Position numbers and translations under genes: made by a program | Part shown: in pieces, positions 19,507 to 28,166 of the stretch | How the letters are laid out: each line of letters opens with the position of its first letter | Numbering within the stretch: position 1 is the first letter of the stretch | DNA from: Ustilago trichophora | Taxonomy: Eukaryota; Basidiomycota; Ustilaginomycetes; Ustilaginales; Ustilaginaceae | NCBI GenBank assembly: GCA_900323505.1 | Contig: OOIN01000034.1 | Coordinates: 62,001 to 126,000, forward strand | DNA: 64,000 nt | Direction: 5' to 3' | The notes under the pieces: model-generated | The model's database searches: none | Seen by the model: the letters and a program-made list of their open reading frames with translations, nothing else | What the model was told of the DNA's origin: nothing

Positions 19507-20508
19507 CTAAGCCTTGGCCGGAGTGACACCAGCCGCCTCTTCCAGGGACCTTTCGATCTCCAGTGCCTCGACGAGTTCCTTCTCCAACATGGCCATAACT
19601 TCCTTGGACGCCGGCTGCAGAGGCATCCTGCAAACTCCCACAGGGTAGTACCATCTCTGCAGGGCGCACTTTGTACCTGGAATGCCTGCCTTGAAGAGGA
19701 CCCAATCAGCCTTGCTTACGACCTCTTGCAACTTTTGAGCCTGTTGCAGCTTCTCCCAGTCCTTTTCGTCTACGGCTTGCTTTGTCAACTCGTACAGCTT
19801 GACCAAAGTTCTGGGGATGATGTTTCCGGATCCTGCAATGACGCCGTTGAATCCGGCCATGGCAGCAGGCACGATGATGTCTGCAAAACCGGTCCAGACG
19901 TGGAATCCTGGCCTCTGGATAGCCTTTGCGATCCTTCCACCCTTGCCGATGCTGGCACAGGTGAGCTTGGCACCGCAGATGTTGGGGTGTTGAGAAATTT
20001 CAATAATCAGATCGCTATCCAGATCGATGCCACCCACGCAAGCAGGGAAGTTGTAGACCATGACCGGAATAGGGCTCTTGTCCGCAACGGTGGTGAAGAA
20101 TTGCACCATTGCAGCGCGATCCTTGCCCAACCCACCGGCAAAGTAACCGGGAAGAATGACGATAGCTGCATCTGCGCCTGCCCGAGCAGCGTCGACACAG
20201 TTGGCGATCGTCTCTTTGACAGAGCCGACGCCAGTTCCGGCAATGATCTGGGTGGAAGAGAGTCCGGCTTCAGAGAGATACTGACGGGCGGTGGAGACGA
20301 GTTGGAAACGCTCGTTCGAGTTGAGATGGATAGCTTCACCGTTGGTACCCATGATGACGAGACCGGAGCCGGAAGCGGCGAGCCGGAGAACGTGGGTCTT
20401 CCATGCGGCGAAATCGATCTCTTCGTTCGTGTCAAACGGGGTTGCGAGCGGAGTCCAGACACCGGCGTGAAGTGGGACTGGTTGATAGCCGTTCGTTGTC
20501 TGCGTCAT
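19507..20508 (-). CDS. Dihydrodipicolinate synthase (DapA) family aldolase
   Basis: 333 residues from the ATG at 20508. A class I aldolase TIM barrel: GVWTPLATPF at the N-terminus, the GTNGEAIHL pyruvate-binding loop, Tyr152 in VMVYNFPA and the Schiff-base Lys181 in CGAKLTC. All catalytic positions of the family are present. Fungi make lysine by the aminoadipate route, so true dihydrodipicolinate synthase is unlikely. Better candidates are 2-keto-3-deoxy-sugar acid aldolase (the last step of fungal galacturonate breakdown) or 4-hydroxy-2-oxoglutarate aldolase. No targeting peptide is evident, so it is probably cytosolic. It converges with the Ind1-like gene across 157 bp. Confidence 0.85.
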   Translation of the reverse strand: MTQTTNGYQPVPLHAGVWTPLATPFDTNEEIDFAAWKTHVLRLAASGSGLVIMGTNGEAIHLNSNERFQLVSTARQYLSEAGLSSTQIIAGTGVGSVKETIANCVDAARAGADAAIVILPGYFAGGLGKDRAAMVQFFTTVADKSPIPVMVYNFPACVGGIDLDSDLIIEISQHPNICGAKLTCASIGKGGRIAKAIQRPGFHVWTGFADIIVPAAMAGFNGVIAGSGNIIPRTLVKLYELTKQAVDEKDWEKLQQAQKLQEVVSKADWVLFKAGIPGTKCALQRWYYPVGVCRMPLQPASKEVMAMLEKELVEALEIERSLEEAAGVTPAKA

Positions 20509-21808
20509 TTTTTGCTGCGTTTTGTTTTTGGAGTAGAGGGTAGATTGGAGATGATGTGATGGCGGATGATGGTGTTCCTAAGCAAGAGAGAAGAAAGGTA
20601 GGAGGGGAGGATGGGATGCGATTCCCAGGAGGGCAGGGGCTATATACAACTGAACGCGGGGGAGAAGAGAGCAAGGCGTGCGCGAGAGAGAGAACGTATC
20701 GGGGATTCATCGCGAGAAAGAGTGGGGTAAAAGCGCACGCCCCGCAAGAGGCCGCAGAGTGGGGGAGCGAGGGGGAGAGAGAGAGAAAGAGAACCCCCCT
20801 TAAACGCTGTCTCTTTTCAGCAACCGAGCTATCATCGCTGACTCTCCTTTCTCTTCTCTGGTGTGTACATATCCCCACCTTGCCGATCTCATTTCGCAGT
20901 GCCATGCAGGGGCGGTATTTTGTTTTCTTTTTGCATGTCTCTGTTGGCTGCACTTTAGCATCGGTCATCCATCCACCTTTTCTGTGCCATGGCAGTGGGG
21001 GAAAAGAAATGGACCGCCGGGCGTTGACCGATCCGGGCAACACATTAGGCACACTTTTCCTAGACTGTGTCATAACAACTCGACACCATAACATGAGATG
21101 TTGTGTGTTCAGATCCAGACCTCACACGAATCGAGGAGGGGCTTGTTTCTTTATTTCATCACCCCACTCATCCACTACGCCAAAAGGGTGGATTCCAAGT
21201 GAACAAGGAAGCGACACGATGAGAGGGTACCCATTCTTCCATCATCCATAGGACCACCTTCGAATCTCCTTTGCACAGCCCTCGTACCACCGACGTTGGC
21301 TCGCGCTTTTCTCGGACCGACGCCACAAGGTCACATCACGAGACGCAATACGAATCTTGTCACTATTCTGTAAGAGTGTGTCTGTGTGAGCTACGTATAC
21401 CAAAAGGTTAGGTGAATGTGACCCTCTTCCCCCCACGTCGATTTGATAGAAGGATGCGGCTGCAAAGTGCGGTCAATCCAAAAATCGGCCCCCGCACCGA
21501 CCAACTCAATTTCTACAGCTTTGCTGTTGTCGATATTGAAGCCTTCATTTTTTCTGCCTTTTTTTTTTTTTTTTTGGTCTTTGTTTCTGAAAAGTCGAAA
21601 GTCGATTCACGGACGAGAAGAAGAAGAAGAATCAGCAATGGGAATCGGGGAATCATGTTTAGCCGGTTTGCGGATACAGTGCGCGGGGGAGTACAACACC
21701 ATCTAAGACCCTGAAGTGATCTGTGCTCATCTCACATCACTCACTTTCATCCTCCACCGTACATTTTACCGCCTTTCTCAGCTGACACATATCAAGTGCT
21801 CTGAATTC
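20509..21808. other. 1.3-kb divergent spacer between aldolase and thioesterase
   Basis: Promoters of both genes. About 20640-20800 is GA-rich and 21560-21577 is a T tract. A minus-strand frame ending at 21242 (KIRIASRDVTLWRRSEK) looks faintly protein-like but has no partner exon that I can identify. No RNA gene seen. Confidence 0.5.
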
Positions 21809-22360
21809 ATGGGAGCATCAATGACCATCACGCAACCAAGCGCTTGTCTCCGCTTTGTACAGCGGATAACACGAGGATTTCAAGCGCACTCTGGTCACGA
21901 TTCCGTCACCATCTCCACACTTCGAATCCATAATGCCATTCCAGGCCGCATCCACGGAACATTCACCATTGGCCCACAAAACCTCAACCGTCTCGGGACA
22001 CTTCACGGAGGCTGTATCGCCACGCTAACAGACACCATGGGTTCCCTAGCAATCGCCTCCAAGGGCCTCTACTCTACCGGCGTAAGCACCGATATCAACA
22101 CGACATATGTCAAATCTGCAGGTACCAAAGGAGATACAGTAAATGTCATGGGGCAAGTCATCAGTATGGGCAAAACTTTGGCTTTCACCAGAATGGAACT
22201 TAGACATCCGCTTACGGATGCACTATTGGCATACGGTTCACATACAAAGTTCATCGGTAAGGCCATGGCGCATGAAGAGAATGTCAAGTTCGACGAAGAA
22301 GGGTTGCAGGTGATCCAAGGGAAACAGCCCGAGGAATGGGTGGAAGAATCAAGGATGTAA
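21809..22360 (+). CDS. Hotdog-fold acyl-CoA thioesterase (ACOT13/PaaI-like), candidate peroxisomal
   Basis: 183 residues from the ATG at 21809; the frame is open 31 codons further up, but that extension looks like leader, and a second Met follows four codons downstream. The core shows the ACOT13/PaaI signature LNRLGTLHGGCIATLTD, with His66-Gly-Gly and Asp75 as the expected active-site elements, then STDINTTYVKSA and the GDTVNVMGQVISMGKTLAF strand pair. The family hydrolyses acyl-CoA thioesters as a tetramer of hotdog units. The last three residues are Ser-Arg-Met followed by TAA, which fits a type 1 peroxisomal targeting signal, suggesting a role in peroxisomal acyl-CoA turnover. Substrate length is not predictable from this. 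Confidence 0.85.
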   Translation: MGASMTITQPSACLRFVQRITRGFQAHSGHDSVTISTLRIHNAIPGRIHGTFTIGPQNLNRLGTLHGGCIATLTDTMGSLAIASKGLYSTGVSTDINTTYVKSAGTKGDTVNVMGQVISMGKTLAFTRMELRHPLTDALLAYGSHTKFIGKAMAHEENVKFDEEGLQVIQGKQPEEWVEESRM

Positions 22361-22466
22361 TTTCTCACCTTCATCTCTACAATTTTATTAGACACCGAAC
22401 AAAGACAAAGTATGACACTTGATGCATAGCACTACTGACTGCATCACCATAAAGTAGAATGCAGCC

Positions 22467-25400
22467 TCAAGGGAGAATCAACACCCATCTCCCCTCAACA
22501 AATCTCTGTTTCGCCTTGACCGCAGGCAGCTGCCAACCCAATCCACCCGCCAATCCATCATTCTCACTCCCCACCGCATACGTCGGCGTCACCAATACAT
22601 CCCTGACCTCCTCCACTGCCTTCCTCTCCCCACTCTTCATCGCCAACACATTCGCCTTTAGCCTATCCAGCTCTCCGGTCCCCGTCGCATTCACAGGCGT
22701 AGGTTTCGAGAAACTACACAGTGCTTTGCCCAATTTTGTCAGCCAAACCGGATTGATCTTGGTCAGAGTCTTCAACCACACTGTCTCCCTTACCTCTTCC
22801 TCCTCAGTTCCAACCTTGGCGAATTTCGAGTTGCTCTTCTGCACCTCGGAGAAAACGATCCAACTCGGTGGAGTGGTGTGATAGAAAGAAGAGGTTGGGT
22901 GGATGAAGGCAAAGCCGGGCACTCCCATGGCTTTGTAAGGTACTCCTCGGGTGGATTGCATCCGGTCTCCGCCTCCTTTTGTTCGCAAACGGTAGAGCAT
23001 CTGGTTAGTACGCTCGTCAGGGTTGACTGTGGAGCTCGAAACCACGCTCTCGTTCGAGATGAGATCCGCGCGAACTGCAACTTGGTCGATGTAAGCAGAG
23101 GCAATCAGCTGTCGGATCACCTTCAACTGTGTCTCGTTGGGTGGAGCCAACTTCGGGTTGGACAACGAGGAAGAGAGATCCGGGAAAGTTGACGAGATGA
23201 GACTGCACAGTTGCGCACGCAGCTTGTGGATCTCTTCCATCGCTTTAGCCCTCAGGAAGTTCTTATCGCAGAATGTGACGCTGCCTCCCGAATACTCGTA
23301 TGCCCCCACAACGCTGAGCAGTCGGAATGTATCCGAGAGTCCGGCACCGAGCGCTTCGAACTTGCGCATCGTGGCAAAATACTTGGCTCGGCGGGCTTTA
23401 CGTCGTTCTTTGTCAAGCGTCTCTCCATTGGTGACGTTCTGAAGCTCGGAATTGAGCTCCGAGTCGCCGTCCATCTTGCCGAATGCTCGGTCGTAGTCGT
23501 CTCCTCCCTCTCCATTCTGATCATCGTCGCTGTTGGTGCCTCTGGCTCGTCGATCACCATACTCCTCCTCGATGAGCTGTTCGCGGATGAACGGATCGCC
23601 GATGCTGAGCGCGGCGACCATGGCAACAATGTAAGGTAGACATCCGTGCTGCTGTCCCTGAGCCAGCATCTTAGCGTATCGAGGCGAGACGGGGAAGAGC
23701 GTCATGGTGCGGCCCAATTCGGTGACTTGGGCGTGATTAAGTTTTCGCTTGTTCTTTCCGATGCTGACGGATGCCACCGCAGGGGCCTCGAGCGCCCCCA
23801 AGTGGGTGAGAATCTGTTCGGCCTTCTTGAGCGCCACGCGATCGGGAGGGGTCGGGAAGGGGAAGTTGGCCACATTGTCAATGTTCATCGCCTTCATCGA
23901 GAGCACCAAACCATCAACGGGTGTTCGAAGAATCTCTGGACTGGAGAATTGGGTGAAATGGTCTTCGTACACTGCAGACGAGTAGAGGCGGTAGCAGTGA
24001 CCTGGACCCGTACGACCCGCACGACCGGCTCGCTGCGATGCAGAAGCCTTGCTGATCCACGACACTTCATACGACTGAACACCGCTGATCAGGTCGTACT
24101 TGCGCTCCTTGGATCGACCGCAGTCGATGACGTAGCGAATGTTGGGGATGGTGAGGGATGTTTCAGCGACGTTGGTGGCGACGACGACGAGACGCGTGTC
24201 AGCGGGAGGCTCTTCGAAGATGCGCATCTGCTTTTCGGAGGGGAGAAGCGAGTAGAGGGGCAGGATGTGCATGGGTACATCGCTGTCGTCCTTGAGCTCG
24301 TCCGGCAGGTCGTCATCGTGGCGAGCCTCGTTCTCGCTGTCGCTTCCGCCAGCTTCATCGTCCGTGTCGAGGGCATCTGGATCGTCGGCATCTGCCATGG
24401 CCCCATCGTCAACGTCAGCAGCGAGATCACGATCCATCCCGAGGTCTACTTCTTCCGCTTCGACATCTCCATTGCGCGCCGTAATCTTGTCCTGCGCTGG
24501 AGCATTCTGCTCCACGTCTTCGTCGTCATCATCGTCGCCGCGACGATACTTGAATCGACCTTGTACCCTCTCCCTGTCCTTCTTCTTTTGCGCAATCGCT
24601 TTGCGCCCAAATCGCTTCTCGAGCTTCTTGCACACCGTTGTGATCTCCTGCTGACCGGTGAGGAAGATCAAGATTCCACCGGGCGGAAGACGTGCGTGGA
24701 TCTTGGTCGCCTTCTTGACTGATTCCGTAATGTAATCCTGGACAGTCTTGCGGTTAAAGTGCAGGGTGACGGGGTGTTGACGTGCGCCAATGTTGATCAC
24801 TGGAGGAGGTACAGGGAAGAGTGTGGTGTTCTCTGTGAAATCCGAGACACGGAGGGTGGCACTCATGATGATGAGTCGGAGTGGGCGGGCATCAGGCAAA
24901 CCTTCAAGCCACCGTTTCTCGCGCAACCGCACGACTCGGCTGAGCACACCGATGAGCACATCGGTGTTGATACTGCGCTCGTGGGCCTCATCGACCATGA
25001 TGGCACTGTACTTGGTGAGGAGGAAGTCGGTCGCCAGTTCTCGGAGCAGGACACCATCAGTCATGAATTTGATGGCGGTTTCGGCGCTGACGGTGGCATC
25101 GTATCGGATCTGATGCGAGACGCGGTCGGCGGGCAGGCTGAGCTCGGAAGCGACTCGCTGGGCCATGGAGAGGGCTGCTACACGACGAGGCTGAGTGACG
25201 CCGATCATGCCTGGGTTGAGACTACCCTTGGAGCCGAATGCAGCTTCATAGAGGAATTGAGGGACTTGGGTGGTCTTACCCGAACCGGTCTCACCACAGA
25301 TGACGGTGACGGCATTCTCCATGATGGTGCGCACGATGGTGTCTTCCTCGTGAACGACTGGCAGACGCAGACGTGCCACGGTGAGCTGTTCGGAGCGCTG

Positions 25401-27365
25401 CACCTCGACGTGGGTGAGCACCTTGGGCAAAGTGCCGCTGGCAGATTTTGAAGTTGAGGCATCCTTGGCGGTAGACTCGTCTTCAGGCTTGTCAGAGGCA
25501 ACGGCAGCCTCGAGCTCGGCGTAGTGTTTGGCAGCAAAGGCGGAGCGTTCCCTGGCGTTCTCTTCATCGCGACCAAGTGGGCCACGTGCGACGCCATCCT
25601 TGGGCATAATGTCACCGACCTTGATCTTGAAGCCTCCGAGGGGCTCGAGATTGTAGGCCGTGTCTTCCTGTTGGCCATCTCTTGCTTCAGCGGCTTCTGC
25701 TGACTCGTCTTTGGGCGCGGTGGAAGCGGAGCCGCCAATGCCGAGAGCAGCACGAGCCCAGTCTTTGAAGCCAGAACTGCGCTTAGTGGTGCCGATACCT
25801 CTTCGACGAGATCGGTACTCTTCCGCATCCTCCTCCTCGTCCTCTTCGTCTTCATCGTCGTCGTCGTCATCGCTGTCCTCTTGTTGATCGTCGCTGCCGC
25901 TTTGCTCATCGCTCTCAGAGTCAGAATCACCATCTTTGTCGGCTTCAGACTCGTCGTCGTCGTCGTCTTCCTGCATGGCGTCTGCCTTGGACTTGTTGTC
26001 GCTTGATCCTGCGCCGCTGGCCGATGCGAAGGAAGCAGATTGCAGATCGTCAATCGAGGATGCCCCAGGTGGCAAGAGACCTCTGCGTCGCATAGCTTCG
26101 AGGAAGATGGCCTCCTCGTCTTCGTCGGTGTCGGGTTCTTCCGAGCCCAAGTCAGAGTCGTCGTCGTCGTCGTCGTCGTCTCCATCTCCCATGTCCTCGT
26201 GGAGCTCATCGGCGTTGATTGGGTTGGAAACGCCTTGCTCCTGATCCGAGTCGTCCTGGTCGCAGCTAGGACCAGAAGCAGGTGCCTTGCCCTTTCCTTT
26301 GACATCGGCCGCATGAGCCAAAGCCAACCTCTTCTCCTGGTTTTTTCGTGAGAGGGAAGCTCGAGGAGCGGGGCCGATGAGATCGCGGTCATCTGTGTTG
26401 GCTAATGCGAGTCTGGAGCCGGATGCAGATGCTGATGCGGGTGCGGGTGCGGACTCGGTCTCTGACTCGGAGCTGTCGAAGCTGGAGTCGCTCTCAGGAG
26501 TCTGTTGGAGCCTGGTGGCAGCATTGACGCGGGTTGCCTTGGGCTTCTTTGTTCGTTTGCGCATGGCAGGCATGATGGGGTTGCCGTTGGCGTCCTTGGC
26601 GAGAGCCGAGCCGAGTGCAGATGCGAGGGCAGAGCCCGGGACAGGGAGCGAGGTGGATGCGGCCGTAGATTTGGGCTTGTCAAAAAGGCTGGCTGCTGCG
26701 ATGATCCTGGCTCTTCGGGCAGGGTCCTCCTCAACTTCGCCGACAGGACCATGATCTTGGCCGTCATCTTCGACATCCTCTGGTGGCGTAAAGTTGCCCT
26801 CATCGCCGTCGTCGTCGTCGTTGTCGTGGTCATGGTAGTCATGTCGGGCTTCCATGTCATCTAGATCAGCGTCGTCGTCATCTTCCTCGATCTGCATGGC
26901 TGCTCCATTCATAGTTCTTCTTCTTCGCTTTCCAGCTCGATCTGACTTTTGTCCTGCGGTATGGATGCGTTCCTCGATGGTCTTGTCTCGACCAGTACCG
27001 AGGGTAGCGGCAGACTTGAGTGTAGTGCGGTCGACTTCTGCTGATGTCTGTGCTAGCTTTTGCATGATCTTGACCCTCTGCTCCTTCTTGAGGCGAGAAG
27101 CAATGTAAGCATCGAGACGCTTGCGCTTTTTGGACGACATGGGAGCGGAAGCATCGTGACCTGATGATTCTAGCAATTGTTTGCGCTGTTGTTCTGCTTG
27201 CTTCTTACGCAGGTCCTCTTCGCTGCCGGGTACGATGAGCTGTGCATTGGAGTCGTAGGCATCGGCCTCTCGTTGTCGCAAGGAGCGCTTGTTCTTGTGA
27301 GAAGAGCCGCCAACGGATGAGCGTCGCGCTTTGGCGTTGTAACGCTCCTTGACTGGCTTCTTCAT
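22467..27365 (-). CDS. ECM16: DEAH-box RNA helicase of ribosome biogenesis (Dhr1/Ecm16, human DHX37 type)
   Basis: 1632 residues from the ATG at 27365. The open frame extends 68 codons upstream, but that part translates TG/CA repeats and is leader. Residues 1-600 are basic then strongly acidic low-complexity sequence encoded by GAC/GAG microsatellites. Helicase core: Walker A GETGSGKTTQ (Gly691), DEAH at Asp792-His795, SATLRVSDF, and QRAGRAGRTGPGHCYRLY from Gln1111, which is highly typical of Dhr1. The winged-helix/ratchet and OB-fold domains follow to the C-terminus. Dhr1 dismantles the U3 snoRNA-pre-18S rRNA duplex during small-subunit assembly in the nucleolus, an essential function in yeast. 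The acidic insert at about 1000-1090, between the two RecA domains, is longer than I would expect. It converges with the thioesterase gene across 106 bp. Confidence 0.93.
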   Translation of the reverse strand: MKKPVKERYNAKARRSSVGGSSHKNKRSLRQREADAYDSNAQLIVPGSEEDLRKKQAEQQRKQLLESSGHDASAPMSSKKRKRLDAYIASRLKKEQRVKIMQKLAQTSAEVDRTTLKSAATLGTGRDKTIEERIHTAGQKSDRAGKRRRRTMNGAAMQIEEDDDDADLDDMEARHDYHDHDNDDDDGDEGNFTPPEDVEDDGQDHGPVGEVEEDPARRARIIAAASLFDKPKSTAASTSLPVPGSALASALGSALAKDANGNPIMPAMRKRTKKPKATRVNAATRLQQTPESDSSFDSSESETESAPAPASASASGSRLALANTDDRDLIGPAPRASLSRKNQEKRLALAHAADVKGKGKAPASGPSCDQDDSDQEQGVSNPINADELHEDMGDGDDDDDDDDSDLGSEEPDTDEDEEAIFLEAMRRRGLLPPGASSIDDLQSASFASASGAGSSDNKSKADAMQEDDDDDESEADKDGDSDSESDEQSGSDDQQEDSDDDDDDEDEEDEEEDAEEYRSRRRGIGTTKRSSGFKDWARAALGIGGSASTAPKDESAEAAEARDGQQEDTAYNLEPLGGFKIKVGDIMPKDGVARGPLGRDEENARERSAFAAKHYAELEAAVASDKPEDESTAKDASTSKSASGTLPKVLTHVEVQRSEQLTVARLRLPVVHEEDTIVRTIMENAVTVICGETGSGKTTQVPQFLYEAAFGSKGSLNPGMIGVTQPRRVAALSMAQRVASELSLPADRVSHQIRYDATVSAETAIKFMTDGVLLRELATDFLLTKYSAIMVDEAHERSINTDVLIGVLSRVVRLREKRWLEGLPDARPLRLIIMSATLRVSDFTENTTLFPVPPPVINIGARQHPVTLHFNRKTVQDYITESVKKATKIHARLPPGGILIFLTGQQEITTVCKKLEKRFGRKAIAQKKKDRERVQGRFKYRRGDDDDDEDVEQNAPAQDKITARNGDVEAEEVDLGMDRDLAADVDDGAMADADDPDALDTDDEAGGSDSENEARHDDDLPDELKDDSDVPMHILPLYSLLPSEKQMRIFEEPPADTRLVVVATNVAETSLTIPNIRYVIDCGRSKERKYDLISGVQSYEVSWISKASASQRAGRAGRTGPGHCYRLYSSAVYEDHFTQFSSPEILRTPVDGLVLSMKAMNIDNVANFPFPTPPDRVALKKAEQILTHLGALEAPAVASVSIGKNKRKLNHAQVTELGRTMTLFPVSPRYAKMLAQGQQHGCLPYIVAMVAALSIGDPFIREQLIEEEYGDRRARGTNSDDDQNGEGGDDYDRAFGKMDGDSELNSELQNVTNGETLDKERRKARRAKYFATMRKFEALGAGLSDTFRLLSVVGAYEYSGGSVTFCDKNFLRAKAMEEIHKLRAQLCSLISSTFPDLSSSLSNPKLAPPNETQLKVIRQLIASAYIDQVAVRADLISNESVVSSSTVNPDERTNQMLYRLRTKGGGDRMQSTRGVPYKAMGVPGFAFIHPTSSFYHTTPPSWIVFSEVQKSNSKFAKVGTEEEEVRETVWLKTLTKINPVWLTKLGKALCSFSKPTPVNATGTGELDRLKANVLAMKSGERKAVEEVRDVLVTPTYAVGSENDGLAGGLGWQLPAVKAKQRFVEGRWVLILP

Positions 27366-28166
27366 CGTGATATCAGCCGTCTGATCACCTGGGAGAGTGG
27401 TGAGGTGATGCGACTGTGACGGTAGGTAGTTAGTGTGTGTGTGAGTGTGTGATGAGGTGAAGCTAGAGGTGTTGCACACACACCCATACACACCAAGAAG
27501 CAAGATGTCAAGTGCCTGCAGTTCTCCACCTCGAATTGCTTTGCTCCACCAAAATTTTGAAAAGCTCAACCTTTTTTTTTTTTTGGCAGGTCAAATTTCA
27601 GTCTCCGCAGAAAGACTTGTCAATAATCAAAATCCTGAAAAAGGAAAAGAAAATCGTATCAGAAATGTGGCACCGAAAATGTCATAAATTTCGGAACTGA
27701 TTGCACATGGCTCAGTCAAAAGTTCAACACTTTGATCCGACGCATACTGTACTGGACACACGCGTGTAACTTACGCGCAAGTGATTTCTGGCAAAGTGTG
27801 AGAGCAATTTGCGCCATCCGTTTTTGTGGAGCGAAATCCGACCCTTTTCCAAGAAATCACACGTCAAGCCGGCCAGCCACGATTGCAATCACACTGTCAA
27901 TCCGCGGCCTCTTGATTGTCATCTGCTTCCCCTCATCCCCGTGTCATTCATCTCATCACTCCGCCTCTCTACCATTCCATCTCGATCAAATACAGTAGAG
28001 CTACGAGTAATCGTAAAGTGTCTCACAAGACAATTCTACCAATCCTCGTCACCGCCCGAGGCTCGGTGAAATCAATTCTCAGCTTCACTCTCAACCACCC
28101 CACGCTCAACCTTGGCAATCACCACACAACGAGCCACGCCTAGCCGTGAGCGTGGCTCTTGTGCCC
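27366..28166. other. Divergent promoter: ECM16 and coiled-coil protein
   Basis: Contains a TG/CA microsatellite at about 27432-27490 (ECM16 leader), a T tract near 27571-27584 and a CATACTGTACTGG word at 27744. No gene seen. Confidence 0.55.

Noticed and set aside
20556..21251. 231-codon frame in the spacer upstream of the aldolase
   Set aside because: It follows purine-rich promoter DNA, lacks domains and has skewed composition.
23646..24722. 358-codon plus-strand frame opposite the ECM16 helicase
   Set aside because: It is the antisense shadow of a strongly biased coding sequence; the minus strand carries all helicase motifs.
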